A DNA stretch of 37,430 nucleotides from SIG78 sp045585955. GTDB taxonomy: Bacteria; Verrucomicrobiota; Lentisphaeria; Victivallales; Victivallaceae. The stretch covers positions 1-37,430 of the forward strand of contig JAZMZK010000032.1 of the NCBI GenBank assembly GCA_045585955.1. Reading direction: 5' to 3'. The position numbers and the translations under genes were made by a program. Of the stretch, positions 7,113 through 15,028 are shown in pieces. The stretch's first letter is position 1; every line of letters begins with the position of its first letter. The notes under the pieces were generated by a model. The model worked only from the letters and a program-made list of their open reading frames with translations. It ran no database searches and had not been told where the DNA came from.

Positions 7113-10031
7113 ATGAAACGGATCTTTGCAATGATTTGTGCAGTAACTGTTTGCAGCTGTTTTGCCGCTGACTCGCAGGAACAACGGATCGGCTTGTTTG
7201 CAAATCTGGCCAAAGACAAAATTTACACGAAGATCACCCGGTCGATCCCGCAGCCCCACCGGATGGCTTTTCCCTTCCGCACCAGTGCCCTTGCTATTGA
7301 TATGTACCGCCCGGTCAAAGTGGACAAAATCGAACTGAAGTTAAGCAAACTGGTCGTTGCCCACGCCGAAACGGAATCCGGCATCGACGCCTTGCAGATA
7401 TTTGCCGGCAACGACCCGGAAAAACTTACTTTGGCAAGCGGTTTCAAGGTGAGCAAAGTTCAGGTGATGCGTCCGAAAAATGTTCCCGGCGAAGATATCA
7501 CCATAAGTGATTTGCCGGAAGCCAGATACTTCCAGCTTTATGTGCCGCGTACCCGCAACGGATATGTTTTCGGTTTTGCCGATGCAGTCAAAGATGTCAA
7601 AGTCTATGCCAAAACTGCTCCGGTAGATCCTTTGGTCGCCAAATATCAGCCGCTTACCGCAGCAGATAATGCCATTCTTGCCAACGCCATTGCTCCGGCG
7701 GCGGCGGGATTTTGCGATCTGCTGGTCAAGCAGGCACCGGATGCACCCGCTTACTCCGGCAGATTCGGTACCGGTCGTGCCGGGTGGCCGGCTTTGGGGC
7801 TGAACAAAGGCCGCCGCCTTGCAGAAGCCCAACTGGCATCCGCCCAGAATATCCGTGCTATCGTGCTGGATCTGGTACGGCTCAATATGAATATGCGTAT
7901 AGAAGAACAGGTCAACATCCTGAAAAAGTGCGATATTTATACAAGTATGGATGGCAAATCGTGGCAGAAAGTCCCGGTGGACTCCGTAACGGTCAAGTTC
8001 TTCATGGGCGACAACAGCCAAAGCGTCAAGCAAGTCAAAAATGCCAAACGCTATTGCACCCGGGTCATCTGGAGCGGCAAGTTTTACGGCAAATATTTCC
8101 GCATCGACCCGGTGCTGTTCAAAGGCAATTTGTATGTTACCGGCAGCGAAGGGATCAAAAACAGCATCAAATTTATTCCGCTGCAGCAAGCGGTGCTGAA
8201 AAAGTTTTCGCTGCCGCTTTCTGCAAGCGATACTGTAAAAGCCATTATCAATATCAGCAATATCAGCAAAACTGCCGGGAAGGCAGTTTTGCAGCTGGAA
8301 GGCGAGGAAAAAATCCTTTGGGAAAAGGATTTTTCTTCCCTTGCCGACGGCAAAGACAATATTGCAGAGTTCCGGTTGCCCGAAGGGGCATCCAGGACTT
8401 TGACCGCCCGGCTGACTCTTTACGAAAGATCCATTGATACACCTTTGAGCTATACCAGAGAGTTTATAGCACAAAAAGGTGCAATGGTTCTGCAAGCGGT
8501 ATCCGGGACGGACAAGTTCACCTCTCACGACTTTGTGGCAGGCGGCGAAAAACTTACGCTTTATTCCGCCGCCGCCCCGAATGCTGCTTTGCAATACACA
8601 GTGCCCGAAAATGGAGAATATGCTCTGATCGCCACTTTGCGGGGCAGTGGAACATTTAAATTGACTATGCCCGGAGTGGAAAAAAATATCTCTTTAAGCG
8701 TGTGGCACCCCTTCGATAAACGCCCGGAACTTACCGGCGAAGAATATTGCGCTGCCGCCAAACTTCAGGCCAACGACAAAATCACCTTTACAGCCTTGGA
8801 TAAAAATACTGCCATCGGCAATGTCAAGCTGCTGCCCATCAGCAGCGAAGAGCTGGCGATCTACAATGCCCCCGAGGATATAAAACCTTCGGTAATACTC
8901 CACAGCGACGGTTACAGCGATTTTTATGTCCGCAATATCACAGCCGGGCATTTGGCTGACCGTATAAAAAATTACCCTGCCAACCATGTTTTCTGTTACG
9001 ATTTTTGTGTGGGTACCACGGCGGTAAACTACCCCAGTAAAGTTGCTACGGTGATCGGTCAGCAGCGCAATGTCAAATTCTGGCGTAATGGCGATCGGCT
9101 GGCGGCAGAACGCATCAAAGCACTGCACGATCAGGGTATAAACCCTTTGACTTATCAGCGGGAAATCACCCGCAAGCTGGGTTTGGCGTATTCCATAACT
9201 CTGCGAGCCAATGCCTTTTATGAGAAGAAAAGCGATTCACTTAACTCCCAGTTTTTTCTGGATAATCCCCAATTTTTCCAACGCCGCAGCGACGGCAGCG
9301 TAAATCGGCAGCCCAGTTATGCGTATAAAGAAGTGCGGGATTTCTATCTGGGGATCGTCAAAGAGATCGCCGCCGTCAAGCCGGATCATGTCTGCATAGA
9401 GTTTTTGCGGCATCCGCCATTTTTCGGCTGTGACCAGCCTTTGATCGACGAATACATCAAACGCCACGGCAAGTTTTCCCGGCAAAACTTTCTTGACGAT
9501 AAATACCAGAAGATCATGCAGGATATAATGTTTGACTATCTTAAAGAAGTCCGGGCAGCCATCGACGCAGTGGATCCGGCAATCAAGCTGGCGATCAACT
9601 TTGACCACGCAGCATATTTACAGCACGGTTTGGATGTGGAAAAAATTATGCAGGCTGGGTTGGTGGATATCATTTCGCCAGGTATCTACAATGTGGGTTA
9701 CGAAAAATACTTTGATTTGAAACCATTTGTGGCAATGGCAAAAAAATCGCCCCGCCAAGTGGCAGTATTCCCCCGGGTGGAGTGCACCATTATCGGCAGC
9801 GATCCTACGCCGGAAGAAGAAAAGGGGCTGGTGAAGATCCGCCGCAAGAGTATGTCAAGCACTATGCTCATGGGTATTTTTGCCCGTTTTGCTGCCGATG
9901 GTGCCGACGGGCTGCGTCCCTTCAACGGCGGCGGACAGTGGTTTGCCAAAGCGGCCGCCAACCGCAGCGAAGTCAACCGTTTCGGCAGATTTGTGATGCC
10001 TTATTTGGATATACGCCATATCATTAAATAA
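7113..10031 (+). CDS. Large secreted protein: discoidin-like domains plus glycoside-hydrolase-like barrel
   Basis: This 972-residue exported protein starts with a signal peptide (MKRIFAMICAVTVCSCFAA, probable cleavage after FAA). Residues ~20-170 and ~215-350 look like F5/8 type C (discoidin) carbohydrate-binding modules, with paired IRAIVLDLVRLN and KIELKLSKL strands and a YFQLYVPRTR-type core. Residues ~370-590 form beta-sandwich spacers. Residues ~590-965 resemble a TIM-barrel glycosidase, with VCIEFLRHPPFFG, KLAINFDHAAYLQHG and DIISPGIYN at strand ends. Candidate acids are the Glu in CIEFLRH and the Asp in NFDHA. I cannot name a CAZy family. The ribosome binding site is AAAGGAGA. It probably acts on the glycan outside the cytoplasm. 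Confidence 0.75.
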   Translation: MKRIFAMICAVTVCSCFAADSQEQRIGLFANLAKDKIYTKITRSIPQPHRMAFPFRTSALAIDMYRPVKVDKIELKLSKLVVAHAETESGIDALQIFAGNDPEKLTLASGFKVSKVQVMRPKNVPGEDITISDLPEARYFQLYVPRTRNGYVFGFADAVKDVKVYAKTAPVDPLVAKYQPLTAADNAILANAIAPAAAGFCDLLVKQAPDAPAYSGRFGTGRAGWPALGLNKGRRLAEAQLASAQNIRAIVLDLVRLNMNMRIEEQVNILKKCDIYTSMDGKSWQKVPVDSVTVKFFMGDNSQSVKQVKNAKRYCTRVIWSGKFYGKYFRIDPVLFKGNLYVTGSEGIKNSIKFIPLQQAVLKKFSLPLSASDTVKAIINISNISKTAGKAVLQLEGEEKILWEKDFSSLADGKDNIAEFRLPEGASRTLTARLTLYERSIDTPLSYTREFIAQKGAMVLQAVSGTDKFTSHDFVAGGEKLTLYSAAAPNAALQYTVPENGEYALIATLRGSGTFKLTMPGVEKNISLSVWHPFDKRPELTGEEYCAAAKLQANDKITFTALDKNTAIGNVKLLPISSEELAIYNAPEDIKPSVILHSDGYSDFYVRNITAGHLADRIKNYPANHVFCYDFCVGTTAVNYPSKVATVIGQQRNVKFWRNGDRLAAERIKALHDQGINPLTYQREITRKLGLAYSITLRANAFYEKKSDSLNSQFFLDNPQFFQRRSDGSVNRQPSYAYKEVRDFYLGIVKEIAAVKPDHVCIEFLRHPPFFGCDQPLIDEYIKRHGKFSRQNFLDDKYQKIMQDIMFDYLKEVRAAIDAVDPAIKLAINFDHAAYLQHGLDVEKIMQAGLVDIISPGIYNVGYEKYFDLKPFVAMAKKSPRQVAVFPRVECTIIGSDPTPEEEKGLVKIRRKSMSSTMLMGIFARFAADGADGLRPFNGGGQWFAKAAANRSEVNRFGRFVMPYLDIRHIIK

Positions 10032-10057
10032 AAATAACCGGAAGAGGAGGCTATGTT

Positions 10058-10534
10058 ATGTTGTACGATAAGTGGGAGAATTTTCTGAATTACTCGGCAC
10101 TGCTGCCGGAGGCGGCAGAAGCAATTTATAACTTTGTAAAAAATGCCACGCCGGAAACCAGCAACGGCAGTCACGATTCTGGGGTGGATGGGCTGAAGAT
10201 CTCGGTATTCGACAGCAAAACCACTCTTGATTATAAAGATTCTGTGTGGGAAATCCACAAGGAATACGCCGATATCCAGACGCTGCTGGTTGGTTCCGAA
10301 GTGAATTTCTGCCGCCACCCGGAAGGCTTGACCGCCAAAACTGAATATGACGAAAAAGCCGATTATCAGCTTTTTTACTCCGAAGCCTCCGATGACCTCA
10401 AGCTGACTTTGACTCCTGAACGCTTTGCGATCTATTTGCCTAACGAAGCACACATCACCAGTTTCAATACCGACGGAACCAGTCAGCCGATCAAAAAAAT
10501 CGTATTCAAAGTTCACCGTAAACTGTTCAAATAA
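10058..10534 (+). CDS. YhcH/YjgK/YiaL-family (DUF386) protein
   Basis: This cytoplasmic protein of 158 residues has the length and motifs of the DUF386 cupin family. These include WEIHKEYADIQTLLVG near residue 65, which carries the metal-ligand His/Glu and the DIQ signature, and YLPNEAHITS near residue 130. E. coli YhcH sits in the nan (sialic acid) operon and YiaL in a diketogulonate operon; related proteins act as sugar anomerases. Here it lies in operon A before two pseudopilins and two DapA/NanA-like aldolases, which fits handling of an acidic or amino sugar. AGGAGG, seven bases before the ATG at 10058, sets the start. Confidence 0.85.
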   Translation: MLYDKWENFLNYSALLPEAAEAIYNFVKNATPETSNGSHDSGVDGLKISVFDSKTTLDYKDSVWEIHKEYADIQTLLVGSEVNFCRHPEGLTAKTEYDEKADYQLFYSEASDDLKLTLTPERFAIYLPNEAHITSFNTDGTSQPIKKIVFKVHRKLFK

Positions 10535-10562
10535 TTTAAAACCAGTGAAGGAACCGTAAAAG

Positions 10563-11354
10563 ATGAAAACGACGAAAGATCATTTACTCCGGCATGCCGG
10601 AGTAAAGCCCATGGGCTTTACTCTTATCGAACTTTTGGTGGTAATTGCCATCATCGCTATTTTGGCGGCAATGCTCCTGCCCGCACTTTCCGCAGCCCGG
10701 GAGCGGGCAAAATCCGCATCTTGTGTAGCAAATATCAAGCAGGTAACGCTGGGTTTGGCGATGTATTCCAGTGCCCACGAAGGTATACTTCCGCTGCAAT
10801 CATATATTGGCGGCAATTACAACTATTATTACACTTTTATTGCCGGATTTATGGATTTTGAAGATCCGGGAACCACTAAAAAAAACAAGTCTGAACTGAA
10901 CTTTCTTACCTGTCCGGTATTGGGTCGTCAGGGTTGGGTCAACCGTTCATATATTTACGGAGTTTCCTGCGAAGCGGCATCTTACCCTGCTGGAGTCATA
11001 AAAACTGCTTCTGATGGTACCAACAGACTGACTTATCTTTTGCCGGATAAAGCCGAAGACCCCTCTGCAATATCGTATATTACCGATGCAGTCCGCAAAT
11101 GCCCCAAAAATATGGATGGCTGGAGTGCGGACGAAACCATTCAGGTCTTTGACTGGCGGATCAGCGGTTCATCAGATTACCGGATCTATTTTTGTCACGG
11201 CAGTCGTGCCACATTGGGTTATGTAGATGGGCATGTCGGCAGTTTGACCAAAGAGGAATTTGCCAGCGAAGCCAAAGACCGCGTGGCGGCAGATAAACAG
11301 TACTTCTACTATTGGGATGAAGCCACCAAAGCCGGGGTCAAGATGAATATGTAA
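10563..11354 (+). CDS. Prepilin-like H-X9-DG protein (DUF1559-like), operon A copy 1
   Basis: This 263-residue protein has a type IV prepilin N-terminus: a 17-residue leader, then G/FTLIELLVVIAIIAILAAMLLPA with Glu at +5, and the SAARERAKSASCVANIKQ continuation typical of Lentisphaerota and Planctomycetes pseudopilins. Near the C-terminus it has an exact H-X9-DG motif (His in CHGSRATLGYVDGH). It is the only one of the three such proteins here with the canonical Gly at -1. AAGGAA nine bases before the ATG at 10563 supports the long leader. The leader-coding DNA is two overlapping perfect palindromes (10583-10623), and an internal ATG at 10611 (MGFTLIELL) is an alternative start. Its role in a glycan operon is unknown. 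Confidence 0.85.
   Translation: MKTTKDHLLRHAGVKPMGFTLIELLVVIAIIAILAAMLLPALSAARERAKSASCVANIKQVTLGLAMYSSAHEGILPLQSYIGGNYNYYYTFIAGFMDFEDPGTTKKNKSELNFLTCPVLGRQGWVNRSYIYGVSCEAASYPAGVIKTASDGTNRLTYLLPDKAEDPSAISYITDAVRKCPKNMDGWSADETIQVFDWRISGSSDYRIYFCHGSRATLGYVDGHVGSLTKEEFASEAKDRVAADKQYFYYWDEATKAGVKMNM
10583..10623. repeat. Two overlapping perfect 24-base palindromes at the start of a pseudopilin gene
   Basis: Bases 10583-10606 are a perfect palindrome centred on GGCATGCC, and bases 10600-10623 are a second one centred on CCCATGGG. They share GAGTAAA (10600-10606), which can pair either with TTTACTC upstream or with the same heptamer downstream. The two hairpins are mutually exclusive in RNA. The second one would hide the internal ATG at 10611. 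Confidence 0.8.
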
Positions 11355-11382
11355 TTCAGCAATAAAAGAAGGAAAAATGAGG

Positions 11383-12138
11383 ATGAAAAAATTTACACTG
11401 ATCGAACTTTTAGTTGTTATTGCCATCATTGCCATTTTGGCGGCAATGCTTTTGCCCGCACTTTCAGCAGCCCGGGAGCGTGCAAAATCCAATAACTGCG
11501 TGGGCAATCTCAAACAAATGGCACTTTGGATGACCTTGTATGCTGCAGATCATGACGGAGCTGTGGCGATTTCCCAGTCCAAGCCCTCCAACTATTATTG
11601 GACTTATATTTACCGGGATTATCTTGGTTTGAAAGGCAACAATAAAGCCGACAGTTCAGCGGGAGCTGTTTCGCTTACCTGCCCCTCCATCCAGCCCGAC
11701 CACTACCGGGTAAACAACTTTACTTATGGTATGCGTGATGACGCAAATAACTTTGAATCCGGAGTATTCAGCATCGTAGGCGATGACAAATTTAAAATCA
11801 ATGTGGCAAGATTTGATAAATCTTCCGACCCATCCGGCTTGGCAATGGGCGGCGACTCGGCTTATAACTACCCCAACGGTTTTGCCAATGGTGATATCGC
11901 TCCCGGTTGGGCACAGCATGTCTGGTATAAACCAACCAGCAACACCGCTGCCGGTGGGCAGCCCCAGTTCCGCCACAGCAACACCGGCGGAACCTGTTAC
12001 GCCGACGGGCATGCCCGGTTGGTGAGTATGGCAGAATACGCCGACGAGTGCGGCAAACATGTCAAAAGCGGGCAAACTACAATTTACCTGCGTGACGGTG
12101 ATTTCAACCTTAAAACTTACGATGTAAACAACGATTGA
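11383..12138 (+). CDS. Prepilin-like H-X9-DG protein (DUF1559-like), operon A copy 2
   Basis: This protein of about 251 residues begins MKK followed by FTLIELLVVIAIIAILAAMLLPA, with the same SAARERAKS and NLKQMAL continuation as the preceding gene. The C-terminal motif is an exact H-X9-DG (HSNTGGTCYADGHARL). The residue before the predicted cleavage point is Lys, not the Gly that prepilin peptidases usually need, so it may stay membrane-anchored or use a peptidase with relaxed specificity. The second ATG (11383) has GGA nine bases upstream and is preferred to the ATG at 11377, which is only three bases from it. It lies between another pseudopilin gene and the first aldolase gene in operon A. 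Confidence 0.83.
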   Translation: MKKFTLIELLVVIAIIAILAAMLLPALSAARERAKSNNCVGNLKQMALWMTLYAADHDGAVAISQSKPSNYYWTYIYRDYLGLKGNNKADSSAGAVSLTCPSIQPDHYRVNNFTYGMRDDANNFESGVFSIVGDDKFKINVARFDKSSDPSGLAMGGDSAYNYPNGFANGDIAPGWAQHVWYKPTSNTAAGGQPQFRHSNTGGTCYADGHARLVSMAEYADECGKHVKSGQTTIYLRDGDFNLKTYDVNND

Positions 12139-12167
12139 TTTCCAAAAATAAAGGAGAATATAAAAAA

Positions 12168-13085
12168 ATGCAAGAGTTACGGCAAAAAGTCCGTGCCGCC
12201 CTGACCGGACCGGTTTGTTCCATTCCCACACCGTTTGTGGTCAGCGATGACTCCATTGATAAGGATGCCATTGCCAAAATGATCGATTTCCAGATCGCCA
12301 ACAACTTCAAGATGATCTTTCTGACTCCCGGCAACAGCCAATACAACATCCTGACTGTTGACGAGATGTACGAACTCAATAAATTCTGCGTGGAATACAC
12401 CAACAAGCGGGCTTTGGTCTGCGTTACCGAGTTCGGCAGCAGCACCAAACGCAGTCTGGAAATGGCAAGTGCCATGAAAGCTGCGGGAGCTGACCTCTTT
12501 CTGCCGTTTCCTGCCAACTGGGGTGGCTCGGTTTCCGGAGATAATCTGGTGGATTTCTACGAAGCATGTGCCAAAATCATACCGCTGATGCTGATTTATC
12601 CGCATTGTGCCACGCCGGATGCCACGATAGCTCTTTACAAAAAACTCTTTGAGCGGACCGATAAAGTCATGGCGATCAAAGACGATGTGTGCAACAATAT
12701 TTCCCGCCGCATGGCGTTGGAATTCGGCGGCGAATATGCGGTCTTTTCCGGCGGTCAAAAGCAGAACTACCTCAATATCATGCCTTATGGTGCCTGCGGA
12801 TTTCTTTCCACACTGGGCATGTTCCGGCCGGATATAACCTGGCAGTTTGATTCTGCGTGTCAGGCCCGTGATCTGGAAACGATGCAGTCGATCGTGCGTA
12901 ATTATGATATGCCGTACTTTGATTTGATCCTCAAACAGCCGGGCAGTTTCGATGCCGGGATCAAAGCGACCATGGAACTTTTCGGGTTCGGTACGCGTTA
13001 CCGCCGGGCTCCTTACCGCAATCTTAACGATGCGGAAATGGAAACATTCAAATCAGAATTGATTAAACTTGGTATTCTCAAATAA
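12168..13085 (+). CDS. DapA/NanA-family aldolase-like protein (divergent member)
   Basis: This 305-residue cytoplasmic (beta/alpha)8 protein belongs to the dihydrodipicolinate synthase/N-acetylneuraminate lyase family. The Schiff-base lysine is K171 in MAIKDD and the catalytic tyrosine is Y144 in LIYPH. These enzymes cleave or condense pyruvate with an aldehyde. The usual GTTGE loop that binds the pyruvate carboxylate is replaced by LTPGNSQY (residues 52-59), so its alpha-keto acid or aldehyde may differ from the classic ones. AAGGAG before the ATG at 12168 sets the start. It is followed nine bases later by a second, more typical family member. The protein could be a lyase for a deoxy-keto sugar acid or a non-aldolase homologue. 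Confidence 0.85.
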   Translation: MQELRQKVRAALTGPVCSIPTPFVVSDDSIDKDAIAKMIDFQIANNFKMIFLTPGNSQYNILTVDEMYELNKFCVEYTNKRALVCVTEFGSSTKRSLEMASAMKAAGADLFLPFPANWGGSVSGDNLVDFYEACAKIIPLMLIYPHCATPDATIALYKKLFERTDKVMAIKDDVCNNISRRMALEFGGEYAVFSGGQKQNYLNIMPYGACGFLSTLGMFRPDITWQFDSACQARDLETMQSIVRNYDMPYFDLILKQPGSFDAGIKATMELFGFGTRYRRAPYRNLNDAEMETFKSELIKLGILK

Positions 13086-13094
13086 GGTATTTTT

Positions 13095-14021
13095 ATGTTT
13101 GATACAGATTTTATGAGTACGGTCTGGTCGGCTGCCCCCACGCCTTTTACCAGCGAGGGCAAACTTGACCGTGAGGCGATTTTCAAACTTGCCGATCACC
13201 ACGCCAAACTGGGGATCAAGGGCGTATTTATTGCCGGAACATGCGGCGAAGGTGCTTATTTGAGCGACAGCGTGACTGCCGAACTGGCAAAACTGACCGT
13301 GGAAGCCGCCGCCGGACGCATGAAAGTAGCCATGCAGATAACCGACAACAGCGTGCCGCGTTTGCTGGATAACCTGAAACGGGGTGTGGATGCCGGGATC
13401 GATATGGCAGTTATAGCACCGCCTAATGTGGCGATCAATTACGATCAGGATTATCTGTATGATCTTTACAGTCAGACTGCCAAGGCTTCGCCTATTGCCA
13501 TGGGTATTTATCACCGTGGGGCGGCAGCTCCGGTAAATATGCAAGCCGAAACCATCGCCCGGCTTTCGGAGATGGAAAATATCATAATGCTCAAAGATTC
13601 AGCCTGTAAAGAGCACGATACAGCCGTATTGCTTGCAGCAAGAGATGCCGTAAAAAACCGTAAACATTTTTTTGCTTACAGCGGCAACGAGTTTGATTGT
13701 GTCGGTGCGGCACTTGCCGGGTACAACGGCATGACCATTGGCGGCGGCTGTTTTAACGGCAGAATGGCAAAAGATATTTTTGAACTTGCCAAAGCCGGAA
13801 AAGTCGATGAAGCCAAAGCCTTGCAGGAACGGATGAACACTCTGATGTTCGATATTTTCGGCGGCAAAAATATCACTTGCTGGCTTGCCGGACAAAAACA
13901 GCTCATGGTCGAACTGGGAGTTTTCAGCAGCAACTACTGTTTGTGCAATTATCACCTCGATAAATCCTACCTGCCCACAATCAAAGCGGCATTGGAACGG
14001 GAAAAAGAATATCTGCTTTGA
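13095..14021 (+). CDS. DapA/NanA-family aldolase/lyase
   Basis: This 308-residue cytoplasmic enzyme of the dihydrodipicolinate synthase/N-acetylneuraminate lyase family keeps the canonical residues. They are APTPF near residue 14, a GTCGEG loop at 48-53, the catalytic tyrosine Y139 in GIYHRG and the Schiff-base lysine K167 in IMLKDS. It should form an imine with pyruvate or another 2-oxo acid and cleave or make a C-C bond. N-acetylneuraminate lyase activity is possible given the symporter and YhcH gene in the operon, but no NanE, NanK or NagA/B gene is present in the window. KDG-type aldolase or other lyase functions remain open. AAGG lies seven bases before the ATG. Confidence 0.88.
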   Translation: MFDTDFMSTVWSAAPTPFTSEGKLDREAIFKLADHHAKLGIKGVFIAGTCGEGAYLSDSVTAELAKLTVEAAAGRMKVAMQITDNSVPRLLDNLKRGVDAGIDMAVIAPPNVAINYDQDYLYDLYSQTAKASPIAMGIYHRGAAAPVNMQAETIARLSEMENIIMLKDSACKEHDTAVLLAARDAVKNRKHFFAYSGNEFDCVGAALAGYNGMTIGGGCFNGRMAKDIFELAKAGKVDEAKALQERMNTLMFDIFGGKNITCWLAGQKQLMVELGVFSSNYCLCNYHLDKSYLPTIKAALEREKEYLL

Positions 14022-14026
14022 AATGC

Positions 14027-14055
14027 ATACTGACCGGACGAACTCCGGTCAGTAT
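14027..14055 (+). terminator. Perfect 12-bp hairpin between the aldolase gene and the small Cys-protein genes
   Basis: The arms ATACTGACCGGA (14027-14038) and TCCGGTCAGTAT (14044-14055) pair perfectly around a 5-base loop. It starts six bases after the aldolase stop codon and ends 21 bases before the next start. There is no T run, so partial termination or 3'-end RNA protection is more likely than full termination within operon A. Confidence 0.55.
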
Positions 14056-14076
14056 TTATCTGCAAGGAATAAACTT

Positions 14077-14523
14077 ATGCTCCGCTATCAGGAAGATAAC
14101 GAATTGCACAAAGACTTCCACAGTTCAACTAATATGACATTGGATTACATTGCCGGAAAATACGGCGTGGATGCTCTGAAAATGATCCTCCGCCGCACCG
14201 GCAGACGGGTCTATAAATCCATTCACGATAAACTTGCCTCCGGCGATGCGTCAGAATTGGTGGAGCATCTCAACTGGTTTTTTATGCGTGAACAGGGCAA
14301 ATATCAGCTGACGGTGGAAGAAGACAAAATCGTTTTTGAAGTATTCGAGTGCCCCGCCCATAAGCATTTGCGTAAAATCGGGCAGGCAATTTCGCCGTAC
14401 AGCTGTTTACAGACCAGCGAGGTGAATAATGGTATGTGCGAAGATACTCCGTGGCAGGCGGAACTTGAGATCGTTGCGCCGGGCCATTGCATACAAACTT
14501 TCCGGAAGGTGGTGAAAAAATGA
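14077..14523 (+). CDS. Small cysteine-containing protein, possibly ATC hydrolase-like
   Basis: This cytoplasmic protein has 148 residues, is mostly alpha-helical and has no membrane segment. The C-terminal half has cysteines in VFECPAHKHLRKIG, YSCLQ and GMCEDTP, a spacing that resembles the L-2-amino-thiazoline-4-carboxylic acid hydrolase-like family (PF14196). That assignment comes from memory of the pattern and is weak. AAGGAAT before the ATG at 14077 supports the start. Its stop overlaps the next start as ATGA, so the two are translationally coupled and may form a complex. Position between the aldolases and the DUF4838 gene suggests a role in breaking down an intermediate of the same pathway. 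Confidence 0.7.
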   Translation: MLRYQEDNELHKDFHSSTNMTLDYIAGKYGVDALKMILRRTGRRVYKSIHDKLASGDASELVEHLNWFFMREQGKYQLTVEEDKIVFEVFECPAHKHLRKIGQAISPYSCLQTSEVNNGMCEDTPWQAELEIVAPGHCIQTFRKVVKK

Positions 14524-15005
14524 TCCCCAGCGACCACTTTGTGCGTTTTTACAACGAAGTTTTCAAGTTTCTGGACGAAAAAGGCGAGCTGGATGAATAT
14601 TTTGCCCGGATCGCCAAAAATCAGGAATTCTTCTGTTTGCAGCAATTCAAAGAGGGCGGCTTGCAAGGCGTTTACGACTATTATTTGAAGATACGCCATG
14701 AAGAAAATTGCCAGATGGATATAATTTTTGAAGACAACGAGCTGATTATGAAAATGACCCGTTGCCCCAGCTTATCCAAAGCTATCGACAACGATGCCGG
14801 GGTGTGCAGCAAATATTGTCAGCACTGTCTGGGCTGGACGCAGCGTATTTACGATCTGGCAGGGCTGTATCAGATATTTGACCTGGGCGATTGGGACGAC
14901 CCCACTTGCTGCGAGTGGATCTTTGATGATTTATCCAAGGCTCAAGCCCGCTTTGAGGAAATTGCCAAAACTGTTCCGGCGGAACGGCTGTATAAGAATT
15001 TTTAA
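14520..15005 (+). CDS. Small cysteine-rich protein, partner of the preceding gene
   Basis: This cytoplasmic protein has 161 residues and shares its general plan with the preceding protein: an N-terminal helical part, a beta-rich centre (CQMDIIFEDNELIMKMTRCPS) and a Cys-rich C-terminal half. The cysteines in MTRCPS, GVCSKYCQHCLGW and PTCCEW could bind a metal or form a catalytic site. I see no known domain with confidence; a distant ATC hydrolase-like fold is possible because the first CP motif aligns with ECPAHK of its neighbour. It starts at the ATG inside ATGA at 14520, with GGAAGGTGG upstream, and ends 23 bases before the DUF4838 gene. Confidence 0.7.
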   Translation: MIPSDHFVRFYNEVFKFLDEKGELDEYFARIAKNQEFFCLQQFKEGGLQGVYDYYLKIRHEENCQMDIIFEDNELIMKMTRCPSLSKAIDNDAGVCSKYCQHCLGWTQRIYDLAGLYQIFDLGDWDDPTCCEWIFDDLSKAQARFEEIAKTVPAERLYKNF

Positions 15006-15028
15006 TTCCGGCAGAGGAGATTTATTTT

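Noticed and set aside
5261..8594. Minus-strand frames of about 417-440 residues under the symporter and large secreted protein genes
   Set aside because: Their composition (Gln, His and Arg rich) is typical of antisense; the plus-strand products have membrane helices or a signal peptide.
10058..14021. A complete sialic acid (nan) operon
   Set aside because: YhcH, NanA-like and SSS genes are suggestive, but no NanE, NanK, NagA/B or sialidase gene is seen, and one aldolase lacks the usual loop.
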